From contig SCFE01000040.1 in NCBI GenBank assembly GCA_004352715.1, forward strand, positions 2,071,063-2,135,062: a DNA stretch of 64,000 nucleotides, in the 5' to 3' direction. Origin of the DNA: Hofstenia miamia (Eukaryota > Xenacoelomorpha > Acoela). Position numbers and translations under genes: made by a program. A model generated the notes under the pieces. That model had not been told where the DNA came from. It ran no database searches and was given only the letters and a program-made list of their open reading frames with translations. Below, one piece after another: positions 52,048 to 63,413 of the stretch; position 1 is the first letter of the stretch, and each line of letters opens with the position of its first letter.

Positions 52048-54704
52048 GTTGAACAGTATGCGTGTGCAGAAAGATATTCGAAATCAATTGGGGCGTTGCA
52101 AGAGCCTGTTCTTCTCTATCAGGTGTTGCTTTCAGATTGAGCATAGTACTCTTAGATTTTGAATTATAAGCGTTAAAAAATTTTTTTATACAATCATGAA
52201 AAATTTTAAAAAATCCCAGGCAGTTTAAAGTTAACATCTTCGCTGGGCTGTGCAATGAAAAAATGGCTGTTTGCGTTTCTAATCATATAAATATTTTAGC
52301 TATTAAGGACATTATATATTTTTACGAAATTTTTCATAATAGTGTAAATAAAATAAGTCACCAAATTATGTACTTTGGCACTAAAACAACGTTATTAATG
52401 GGAATTTTCCCAAGCAATTTAATGTTGGATCTGTCTCGTATTTAATGTTTGGAAATAGTTCAATAATTTTTCTATCCAGATGCAGCTTTAGATTTTTGTC
52501 GACAAAGCAAATCCTGCCTGCCCACTTTTTGATAGTCACCCCTATTTTTCAAGTTCCAAAAATCAAATTTAGTAATATACTTCATTGTAATAAGCAATCC
52601 CAAAAGTATTGGATAAACAAATAAAATTCATTTTAAAATTTTAGATTTCAAAATACTATCAAGTTTTAACAACATGCAAAAACGTTCAAGTTCAGTGTAT
52701 AATGGGTTTCAGTTTTTCCACCTTTAACTTCTTAATGTGTCTCAATCGTTCCAAATTTCAAATGAGACATTGTGCTTATGACGTGCACGCATCGTCGTGT
52801 GTAACTTTACTCTCAATTTGATATGATTAATGCTAAGAATGTGATTTATAAATGAAGTTTATGGTGTGAAATTAATCGAATTTATTTTAGAAGGCGGAGA
52901 TAAATTATCAAAAGCAGGTGGAAATGATAGCTGTCTGTATATACCAGAATACAAAATTTCTCCCAAGAAAAAAACTTCGGCTGTCATTACTTCTAACATG
53001 TAAGTTAAATTCATTGTATGTTTCAGGTTTCCATGACCATATTTTCTGATGGTAGCTAATGGAAGACTAAGATAGCCTTGATAATTCAAACTTTTATTAA
53101 TATTGCTTTTGATAAATTGTAGAAAAACGACAAATTTCTATAAACATGTGGTGAAGGATGAAACCAACTACAAAACATCTATATGATCTATAATAGTTGA
53201 TTGTACACTCATTTTGGTATAGGAAGTAATCTATAAGAACACGAGGTTGAAATATTCTAAAAACTAAGAATATTTACCAACATTAAGAACTTCATGTTTT
53301 TGCAAATGAAAGAATACAGCATTGACTAGCTATGATAAAACTATTGAACTCAGAGAAAATATGTCATACACTGAATGAAGCATACACAAGCAATTGTGTA
53401 CGAGTTTATAAGCAAAATATTCATCTTAAGCTCCCTAGGAATGCTGTTTTCTTGATGGTTTCTTTTCTTGAAAATAATGGTGAACGCCTGTAACTCACTA
53501 ACTAATAAGAAATTCAAAATCTAGACATAACCCCCATGACAGGAGTGTATCCTTTTTCATATCCTCTAAAATCAGCCGTGGACCCACTAAGGCCCGAGGC
53601 GTCACATCCTCTGACTTTGTACACGTATTCTCTCAATGCGATATAAGAGGTTAATCTATCTAACAAGAAACAACTAAGGCTAGTTGTTGCTACGATGACT
53701 TTTAGGCCTCCTGATTGCCTGAACTTTAGTTATGTAAAGAATTCGAAACAATTTTAAAAATCGGAAGTTTCATTGCAAAAATAGTTATATATTCTATCAA
53801 ATATTTCAGCCACAGCAATATACTTTAGTACAAATTTTCGAAATTACATGAGAGCACATTTGTCACTAGATATGTCAATGCCCCAGGATTTACAAATAGT
53901 CTAATACGCTTGAAGAAAATTGTTTAAATGTGGGAAAACGGTTTGTCGTTTTAAATGAACACAGGCAGTTTAACGAACTCTTTTCCACTTAATGTAGCTA
54001 TGTCTGCAATGTACATGTGTAAAATTAATTCAATAACTTTGGATGAACGCAGATTATCTGTAAAAGGGGCAGTTTAATAATTGAATGAGGTTGTGTGACC
54101 CATTCACACACATTTATTGCCCCATTGATATCTGCAAATGGGAGAAATAATATGTAGACATATTTAAGATAAACTATTTATAGACAACATATCTCTCACG
54201 AAATTCCTTGCTTCTTCACATGTGCCCTTCAACTTTTAGCGTTGGATCTCCTTTATTACAATGTTTATGTTTAATTGAAGCGTTAAATAATTAAATCCAC
54301 TCTTCAGAACAACCTAATGCGTCAATAACTGCAATGAAGAATTCCCAGACGTACGTGTTTCGAATGGTTTTTCCTTTGAAGATCCTGTACGTCAAACATT
54401 CACACATATCGTTGTTTAATTAACCAGCTAACATGGAAAAATACCTTCGTTTTAATTCATTTCATAATTGGCAGTTATATTTCACAAAGAGATTTGAAAT
54501 ACCTCTTACTAACTCTAGTCAAATATTTATAATAAGAAGTATTATCTAAAATATCTGTTTCTATCCATAGTTACGTGTACGAGTATATATATAATTTCTA
54601 TATAATATGGACAATTAAAAATTAGAGGATGCTAAGACATGGTGACCATACGTTCCGTTCTTAAGCTTACCGTCCTCGTGTCTCAACAGATGTAATTGGG
54701 ACAC

Positions 54705-55139
54705 AACGATGACCCGATATTCATTTTAGTGTCCCAAAAATATAATCGCGCATTTATATACGTACACGGCAATATTTAAAAAGCATCAAACTCTTAGTTT
54801 ACCTGACTATTTATTAGGAAATGATTTCTTGATAATAGAGCAGTTACAATGTGGTTACTTTTAAAACTTTTGAATGAGACGTAAAAACGTGGGCGTGCTT
54901 TCATTTCTTGCTAATTAAATCCTGTTGGAATTTCTACTATAAGCTATCACAGTCGTTGTGAGGAAATTTAGCTTGAAACTAATTTTGTCCTCAACTCTAT
55001 ATAAATAGTTAAAACTCAGCCAAATTCCATGTAGATGTAGATGAACGTGTTTACTTCACCAAAAAGTACAATTGGCGCAAAATCAGCATCTGTACATCTA
55101 GTTCTAGTAACAAATGAGATGCGTAAACCTGCAATTAAA
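54705..55139. repeat. 435-bp duplication, copy 1
   Basis: Repeated at 55141-55575 with the same length and no difference that I see; a single N at 55140 separates them. Probably an assembly overlap that was not merged. The 5' edge lies in a perfect inverted pair TTGGGACAC / GTGTCCCAA (54696 and 54730). Confidence 0.95.
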
Positions 55140-55140
55140 N

Positions 55141-55575
55141 AACGATGACCCGATATTCATTTTAGTGTCCCAAAAATATAATCGCGCATTTATATACGTA
55201 CACGGCAATATTTAAAAAGCATCAAACTCTTAGTTTACCTGACTATTTATTAGGAAATGATTTCTTGATAATAGAGCAGTTACAATGTGGTTACTTTTAA
55301 AACTTTTGAATGAGACGTAAAAACGTGGGCGTGCTTTCATTTCTTGCTAATTAAATCCTGTTGGAATTTCTACTATAAGCTATCACAGTCGTTGTGAGGA
55401 AATTTAGCTTGAAACTAATTTTGTCCTCAACTCTATATAAATAGTTAAAACTCAGCCAAATTCCATGTAGATGTAGATGAACGTGTTTACTTCACCAAAA
55501 AGTACAATTGGCGCAAAATCAGCATCTGTACATCTAGTTCTAGTAACAAATGAGATGCGTAAACCTGCAATTAAA
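55141..55575. repeat. 435-bp duplication, copy 2
   Basis: Second copy of 54705-55139, directly after the single N at 55140. Confidence 0.95.
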
Positions 55576-58500
55576 GCATTTTGTCAAAAAGTGTAAAAAA
55601 CTTACTTACCCTAGTATTATGCTTCCCGGTTTATTATGATCACTTTGGGATAAATATTTTCTGAAATTTTTCCATTAAATTTTGTAAGTATATGAAGAAG
55701 AGCTTATAAGATCATTCACTTATAAGGATTCATATTTTTATTGTAATTCGTTGATGGAAATCTCTGGCACTTGGCTAAACTAGCATTATTGTCAGACTAA
55801 GAATGAGAGTGACCTAGTGCGGGCTGAAATTATACTTTAAAGGATACATATGTTTCGCTATTTGATGCTTCGTAAAATGCATATCGCGATAGTTGATCCA
55901 GTGAAACTAGTATATCGAGCTATTTGATCATTTGGCACAAATTTGCGCCATTCGTATCATATATGTTTTGGTACTGAAATAAATTAAGTCTGATGGCTTC
56001 CTGAATTTGTTTGTTAGGATGTTGAAGGTCATCAGGTTTTCTGTTTATCTGAAGAATGACAGAGAATTTTAATATTTATTTTGGATGTTGCTGCTAAGAG
56101 AACAAATTATTAAATTCCTTAAATATTTCATGTCTCTATGACATTAGAAGAATTTACCGATCTGTATTGACCTCTTTCTGCGACTAGTCTAATAAAATCA
56201 ACTACGTCGGTTTATTGAAATCAAATTCATAACATCCTGTCCGTAAGTAAGTAAATGGGTCATTCGTTGCAATTTTAAAGGAATGAAAACATTTTAATTT
56301 ATATTCCAAATTTCCTCTTTATGCAATTTACGAATTATTCCTCAGCATGACAGCTTGCGTTGAATCAACCAATTAACGCTGTTTGGAGGTTGTCTTTTTC
56401 CACATCCACAAAATCCACAAGCAATTTTCTTCAATATATTGCAATATAAAGTCTTCATACCATTTGGTAAATGCATATATCTACATGTGCAATGTGCATG
56501 CTTAAATCTTTCATGTTTTTGTGGGATAGTCTAGTTCCATGGCATTTGCTGGTCCCATGCTCATGGGACTGAATATTTCCGCTGCTTGAGCTTACGTAGA
56601 ACGCTAGTTAGTTGCATTAGCTACAGTTAGGGTTCACTTTCCCGGAGTTACACCTAAACCTCTATCATTATGTTATATGTACATAAGAGGTCAATGTTGT
56701 TCTAAAGCAAAACAAAAATATATGCTTAATTAAAGAAATTTCAATAATAATACAAAAATGCAGTGCCCTATGTGGTAATATTCATTAAGTGAAGAACTAT
56801 AGGAATTGTAAAACTAGTGTTCAAAATTCGAAATTTTCTGTTTAGCCATAATTTTTAACATTTTTAAATCTCACTCTTAATTTTGTATTCAGATTTTTTT
56901 GTAGAAAATCGACATAACTTCACGTAAACGTATTTATATTTCTAGAGTTGTTCAATATGTCTTTTTGTTGTTTATTGACTTCTGAAATTATTATTCCTTA
57001 TTTATAATATTGGAGTTTAACAGATTAGGCATTTTTAATAACTTTTAAAATATTGCTATAGTTAGTTGTGCTGAGCTGAACTGCTCTCCAATATAAATGA
57101 AATACAAAAAGTAATGTATGGATCACTTAAGAAACTGAATTTTTTTCCAACTTTAAAATCCCTAGAAATCATGCGGTTCAGCCTTAATAACTTTTGAAAA
57201 TTTAGGTATTCCAAACCTATCTGTTTGTGTATGTAACATGTTCGGTTGCTAAGGGAGGAGGAGGGAAATATTGTTACAGTCTACATAAGTCAAAATTATG
57301 TGCAATGCTCATGATCTATTATAATACATAATATAAAGTTTTAGTAATGAGTCATTCTTTTCATGTTGCAAAGTTTCCAATCTAAAAGGTAGAAAAACTT
57401 AATGACAACGACTTCAGTGAAATTTTACAATTTTCTGAGTAGCACCCATAAAACCATATTTTTGTTGTTTCTTTCTTATTTTTTTAACTATGCAATTTCC
57501 TTCAGATTTGAAATTTACCATCAAAAAATTCTCCCAAATATTTTAAGATTAAAAATCACAGCCAAATAATCCCCTATATTTTTTAATTCTATTTTTACCT
57601 GACACAAATGCATTTTTTGCATTCAAAATAATTTTTTCAGTTTAGTTTTTCATTTAATGCGCGAACTGAACCAGTTGACACATTCGATTTTTTTCATCCT
57701 TTGAGCGATTAGTCTTCCGCTGGCAAACATTATCAGAATAGAGTATTACTCCCTTTTACCGCAAAACACAACACTACCATCGAATCAATTAATGATAAAA
57801 GACTCTTTGAACTCTTTCGGATTATTCCCAAGTAATACATTGTTCAGGAACAAAGCAAGGATCAATATCAACCGGTAGCTTATTTGTCATCGCTAATTAA
57901 TTTCTTATTGAGGTTTGTTTCACCATGAGTTAATTGTTTACCATTAATTTTCTTTCTATGTTGATATGAAGCACCTTAATTCTCTTTAAGATTGAAGTCT
58001 TCTTGATATATTAGTCATTGCTAACATGAACGTTTGAAGACAACAGTTGATCTTTAGGCTTTATAAGCATTGAGGTTTTTTTAGCAACAAACAGAATACG
58101 AAAGTTTGTACCTCATTTCTATTATATTTTGTATTAATATTTTTAAAGGAATACATTAGTTTTAGTCTAGCATAGCAAAAATAAAAACTAGTTCTAGAGT
58201 TTGTTGAATGTCAAAGCTGCAGTGTGAGTGTTGTTTTGTTTATGCGATTCCACTCTTTGATTCTAGTTGTAACCAACTTCTGGGGGTTTAGGATATTTTG
58301 AGTAGTTGCTGTATAAATAATGATTATATAACATAGAGGCGTGTCCCGATCAACTGTCGAACGAATTTACCATCCCAAGTTTGACAAAATATCACCAAAC
58401 ATTATTATGATGTCGACGACATTCATTGGAATGGTTAAAGGAATATCTTTTCAATCTATGTTCTTGTATGCTCGTTTTATCCCCCTGTTATGAAATTCGT

Positions 58501-58888
58501 TTTTTTCATTTATTGTTTTTGTAGCATTTGACCAAATTTGTTTTTTTTGCTTCAACAAACATTGTCGGACGCGTAGAAATTGCAACCTGCTGGCTTTTTT
58601 GTAACAGAGCATATTAGGTAACCAATCAAATTCTTTGTCAGGTTTAAATTCAATGCTACAACACTTTTTAGAATATAACTTCAAAAAAAACAAGTGTTAT
58701 TAATGCATATTAATCCATCTTCTAGATTAGTGTTGCGTCCCTCAAACGTATAATTGTATGTATTTTTGAAATTATACTGTCTTATTCGGTTTAGCCATGA
58801 TCAACATGTTCTGTATATTTTTTACACATGTAATAATTGAAAATGCCCTAATAAATGAATTAAATTCTTACTTAAAAACAGCTTCCGA

Positions 58889-58965
58889 AACCTGCCAAAT
58901 TTCTTGAGACAGGGTAGGTATGGCAGGTGTGAGACCTGCTTTGTTTTCCTGTCTCTCGACAGGTT
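58889..58965. other. 77-bp nested hairpin
   Basis: Three pairs of complementary words are nested: AACCTG (58889) with CAGGTT (58960), GAGACAGG (58906) with CCTGTCTC (58948), and GCAGGT (58923) with ACCTGC (58934) closing a 5-base loop. Internal loops are unequal (11 against 4 and 9 against 8 bases). Size and shape are compatible with a small foldback element or a microRNA-like precursor; neither is proven. Confidence 0.5.
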
Positions 58966-59650
58966 GAAGCTTTGAAGTCAAGTTTGGCAATGTTTGGATG
59001 TAGTCCTGTGGGCTATAAATATCGATCTCAGTACCAAATATAGAGTCTGTAACTCAAAAAATAATAAATAATTAAGCAACAGTTTTATTTACCAAGGCAT
59101 ATTTGTATAACTGATCAATGCAAGATGTTGTAGTGACGTCGTAATGACGTCTTCCATCAAATAATCCATTAATAACAATTTGTTAACACACGGAATTTAT
59201 AATTAGAAGTACTAAAAATAACAGTTTAATTTGATTAAGTATTTAGGAAGAGCAAAGTTGAACACAGTAATTAACATTGGCATTCTGTTGTGGATATATA
59301 AATTAAAAACTTCGTATAAAATTGGCCGCAAATATTTTACTATCAGCCAAATCATTTTCAAAGCCCCTGAAGTACTTCTCAGTTTGGATTTTGTAGGCCC
59401 TGATAAAATGTTGAACTATTTTGAAAATCATTGACAATAGACTTGTATAATTTTATGAAGAGAATGTAGATAGTCTATATTTGAACATCTATAGACATTC
59501 GCATCTGCACACTGGATCCATCGTACAAAAAAATTTACGCTTTGAGTTGAAGATTACATTCAAAGTAAGGCTGAATAATTTTTTTAGACCGATTAAATTT
59601 TTCCAAATCTATTCATAAGTAAACATCTTTAAAATGACATTGAAAACTGA

Positions 59651-60023
59651 AGTGGTATTTTGCAGCTTTGGCCACAGCTAACTGCCGATACGTTCTAAAC
59701 CGCTACGGCTGTGGCTGGCCGCGACTTCAATTTTCAAATCACGATTCTTTGCGACTGTAAGTAATACTTTTGCATTGACTTGCAAACTGATTTAAACATG
59801 ATTTTACAATCAATAATGAGTATTAATCAAGGTGAGTGTAAGTTCAGATAAATTAAAAGAAAAATGGTAGATATATAATAAAAATTTAACGGCTGAAAGT
59901 GGGTTTAATATTTCCGACCATGGCTGGCAGCGGCTTTTAACATTAGGGCTGTGGCCGGCTATGGCTACAAATAAAATTTAGCGGCCGGCTGCGGTCAGCC
60001 AATATGTTTAGCCCAAAACACTA
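59651..60023. mobile_element. Non-autonomous hAT-like element (candidate)
   Basis: Both ends carry GGCC, GGCTGTGGC, CGGCCGGCTGCGG words (59665-59730 and 59910-60000). The right end reads, as reverse complement, TAGTGTTTTGGGCTAAAC; the left starts AGTGGTATTTTGC. Flanking AACTGAAG and GTCTGAAG may be a decayed 8-bp target duplication. It resembles the element at 38985-39345 in design and in its TAGTGTT terminus. Confidence 0.5.
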
Positions 60024-60379
60024 GTCTGAAGTCCCTTCTAAAAACAATTGCCTACTCTAATGTCGCAAACATACAATAAAGTACAACAGAATTCATGTGC
60101 AATAACAATGTAATTAAGTGTGTAACGATTTACTGTCAATTAAATATGTTGTTAACCATAAACATCAATGAATAAATATTTCAGTATTTGTTTTTATTAT
60201 ATTGGAACATTTTCATAAAATATTCAACCATATTTTGACGCTAAAATGATTTATTTGGAAGAGGTTTTTTTATTTTAAATCAAAATAGGAATCTTCATAA
60301 TTATCTGTAGAATTACAGATTCAAGTGCCTCATTTTTTGTCTTTATAACGAAATGATATGTGTTTATCTTTAGAGATAG

Positions 60380-60518
60380 TACAAATTATGGCAGACAGTT
60401 TTCAGATACAGTGGCGATGCTGGCAAATGTATCTCCTCGTCGTCTGCTAAGCGCAAGTGAAACAGTGTTTGGTACTACAGGTGGAACGGACGCATTGCTT
60501 CAGCTGCTGTCTACCAAG
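60380..60518 (+). CDS. EDAR-like TNF receptor, exon 8 (death domain core)
   Basis: With the TA left by exon 7 the first codon is Tyr, then TNYGRQFSDTVAMLANVSP, a Leu/Ser-rich turn, and GGTDALLQLLSTK (residues 254-300). This fits death-domain helices 2-4: the LA-x-x-L-G-x-x-x-x-x-I block of helix 2-3 and the ALL-x-x-L/W block of helix 4 (p75NTR has RALLASWAT). The usual Trp before the LA pair is absent. The acceptor is the third AG of ctttagagatag|TAC; the two earlier AGs would give an in-frame TAA with exon 7. The donor is AAG|gttaac, phase 0. A second possible phase-0 donor lies at 60572 (CAG|gtgatc). Confidence 0.68.
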
Positions 60519-60765
60519 GTTAACATTTGTTCTTTCGAATATTATTTTAACACTAAGCATTCTGCCCTACAGGTGATCGACTTCATAATCACTACTTTTT
60601 AAATATATACCTATACATTCAGAGATCACAGATGTATTAAGAAATTAATATGTTGATCTTTTCAATCATGCAATTATGTGAAACGTAAAACAGAATACAA
60701 AGATGTAATCACTTATTTTGATTCAATCTCTATATGAGGATACAGGATTTCATAGTCAATAACTT

Positions 60766-60811
60766 TATATATATATATATATATATGTCTATATACATAT
60801 ATATATATATA
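60766..60811. repeat. TA-rich microsatellite
   Basis: Interrupted run of TA repeats in intron 8. Confidence 0.9.
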
Positions 60812-61737
60812 AAGCGATTTCAATCATGCTTTGTTATTAATTTTTCTAAGAAAAGTAAAAATTTTTAATGTAAATTAAAACACTTGCACATATAAATTGT
60901 CAACATTGCACATATGTTGGAAAGAAATTATACGCGGCTACTTCATTATATTCAATATTTTACATCGTCGACATTGATCTTCCATGTGACATTATTAAAA
61001 TCATTAACTTAGTTATCCAAAATCGGATTAACCTTGCTTCTTAAATTTTTAAATAATCTTTCCGTTTTTTTAATTTTGATGTAAATCGCTTCAAATTTTC
61101 AGCAAGCATTATCTGATATTACATAATATTTTTTCATAAAGAAAAGCGCAGTATAAGTTGATATTTTCACGAATGTTTCAGTGAAACCTGATGTCCATCA
61201 ATAATTGAACAGCGACTTGATTGGCAACGAATTCGGCTATTTTGCGTCGCGGTTCTTTCAAATACGTGGTCGACTGCTTATTCCTCTTGTGTGAAAGGCG
61301 GGATTTACATTGTCTAATTTTGTAGTTAGAGCTATTCATTTGATATTTTTTCTTTTACTTAATCAGGTCTTAACACTTCCAGACGTCTGTCATTTCGCAT
61401 CATGTATTCTTAATTCAAAATCAATTTACTAGCGCATTGTATTTTAAAGCTTTGTTTTTAACATTCATATTGCTCTTATTTTCTTGTTTTTATTTCACGT
61501 TTCACTATTTCATTGCAAGAAAACCCATAGATTTTATATTGAACATCCACTGCTAAAAGTGACCTTTTCTGGACTTTTGCGGTTAACCCGTTTTTCATTC
61601 TGTCTTTGACCTCAACAGAATTTCCATTAAATACATACACGGTAATATGTGTAAATGTTATTATAGAACTCTGTCGTTTAATTCATGCCTAATATTTCAG
61701 GCCATTTACAGATTTACAGTCAACTCTCACTCTCGTT

Positions 61738-62037
61738 CAGCGGTTCTCAACCAGTGGGTCGCGATACCTTCGTAGGACCAATGACAATTAGCCAGGGGTG
61801 TCGGCTAGTTCCTCGAATTATGTAAATTTTTTTCAACAAATCAATCAACTTTCGAATGTTACTAGAAGCTTGAATCTTTGCTTTGAACTGGAAAAACGTT
61901 TAAAATGATGCCAAAACTGTCCAAATAGCTTAAATATTGAGGAAGTTGTATTTCGGAAAAGTATTTAGTTGGTGGGTCGCCACCACATTGCAAATGATAT
62001 TGAGAGTTCAGAGTCCAAAAAAGGTTAAGAAGCACTG
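61738..62037. mobile_element. Short hAT-like element with terminal inverted repeats
   Basis: 300 bp bounded by CAGCGGTTCTCAACC (61738) and the reverse complement of CAGTGCTTCTTAACC (62037), agreeing at 12 of 15 positions. GTGGGTCGCGA follows the left end and GGTGGGTCGCC lies inside the right part. Sequences starting CAGxGxTTCTCAACC followed by GTGGGTCGCGA are known termini of hAT (Charlie-type) elements. Flanking 8-mers (CTCTCGTT, TTCTAGCC) match only in part. No coding capacity. Confidence 0.65.
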
Positions 62038-62977
62038 TTCTAGCCATTCGATTTAACTTCAACCACAAGTTCAGAACTCAGTGATATTGCATGCCTTTCT
62101 GTTTGCAACGATTCTGTAGGCATTGTATTTATGGGTACACATGAGATGTGATGATGTTATCCGTGTATTTTGCAATTCATAAATCGCATTTTTATCTAAT
62201 TTTTGTTTAATTTCGAAGCGAGTACCTGCTGCTCTAGGGATTGCGTAAAGCTTTAAATTAGCATTTGCACGCATTTCTGAATAACGAAATAATAATTTCT
62301 TTTAACTAGAAAGATCACAAGGTTTCAGCCTGAATATGGCCGCATCTTTCACTGTTTCATGACCACTGACAAGTCTTGAATATTTTAAGTGGAATTTTAA
62401 ATCTAAGAAGCCTTTCTTCGTTGGTCCACTTTTATTGTTGATTTCAGTTGGATGTTTATAAGTGCTTAGGTATTATAATCTTTCAACTAGGTGTTCATCA
62501 CATAAATGCGGGTGTATTTATTGGCAGACAACAAAGAAACGCGCAAAACAGAATTTAAAAACAAATAAATGCTAACTGTACATGTTCAGGATCATGTTTG
62601 TACCCTAATGAAAATAAGCACTGTAGATTATGTTAGAGTGCTTAAAATTGTAGAAAAGTTTTGAGAAATGGTTAATGGCTTTAGAACGTTGTAATTCACT
62701 CCATGTAGATTAGCAAGAAGCAAAGAACACAATCATGATAATATATATAATACTGTTTCCAACCAAACGAATCAAAAGATAAGACAGAATCTTTCTTAAG
62801 CTAACATTCGATTTTACTAAATTTTTTTTTAGATATCTAGCTTAGAGATTTTACTTCTTTGGCGTGAAATCATCCATTCATCGTATAAATTGATCAAAAT
62901 AGAACATTTCTCATGTTATGGGTGGGGATATACCCCTAACCAATATCATGACAATAATGAGCAACATTAAGAGACAG

Positions 62978-63059
62978 TTTTGCAGCGAAAATTTGGTAAT
63001 TTCCGTAATTCAATCACGATATTGTGAAAAGCAGAATTTCGCTGATGTTGCAATACTAC
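62978..63059 (+). CDS. EDAR-like TNF receptor, exon 9 (death domain end)
   Basis: Reads FCSENLVISVIQSRYCEKQN, then FADVAIL (residues 301-327), leaving in phase 1 at a good donor (CTAC|gtaaga). It fits the last helices of a death domain; p75NTR has ATLDALLAALRRIQRADLVESL at this place, and the length from LLQLLSTK is right. The weak point is the start. Phase 0 needs the acceptor gagacag|TTT, which has no pyrimidine tract; the better-looking ttttgcag|C (62985) is in the wrong phase. Without splicing at 63059 the frame would run to TAG at 63229 through a hydrophobic stretch, which is less likely. Confidence 0.5.
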
Positions 63060-63282
63060 GTAAGAATTTATTGCCGTCGACAAAATGCATTCAGAATTTC
63101 GTAAAATTACTGAAGCGTTCACTGATTGCAGTAAATAAATTAATTCTGTATTTTTTAATTCTATCAATCGCGTGGGGAATCTCGTTCCTAAATCCTAAGC
63201 TATCATCACATTGTTATTTGACCTTATAGCACTAATATTTTTTCAACAGCTTATTAGAAATTCACACAATTTTATGTTCTAG

Positions 63283-63413
63283 ATGTTACATCTATTGATT
63301 ATTATATTAGAACTTCTGGAGTGAAGAATCCAATGGGTTCTAGGACACTGTATTTCAGTAAGTCTGAAACTAACATGGGCTTGGGAACACAAATGAAGAA
63401 CTGGCCCCACTAA
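63283..63413 (+). CDS. EDAR-like TNF receptor, exon 10 (C-terminal tail)
   Basis: Acceptor acaattttatgttctag|ATGTTA, entered in phase 1: the C of exon 9 plus AT gives His, then VTSIDYYIRTSGVKNPMGS, a short hydrophilic tail and TAA at 63411-63413. A short tail after the death domain is usual in EDAR and p75NTR. Within the exon lies a perfect donor, TTTCA|gtaagt (63357/63358), so the coding sequence might instead continue in an exon beyond the window. I see no AATAAA polyadenylation signal between the stop and 64000. The phase match with exon 9 is the main support. Confidence 0.5.

Larger units (their letters stand above)
48220..60379. other. Intron 7 (non-coding)
   Basis: About 12 kb without recognisable exons. 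It contains a hAT-like element (51742-52047), an N-joined duplication (54705-55575), a nested hairpin (58889-58965) and another GC-rich hAT-like element (59651-60023). A stretch near 54640 (GGTGACCATACGTTCCGTT) resembles the terminus of a widespread hAT-type repeat. The rest shows nothing. Confidence 0.5.
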
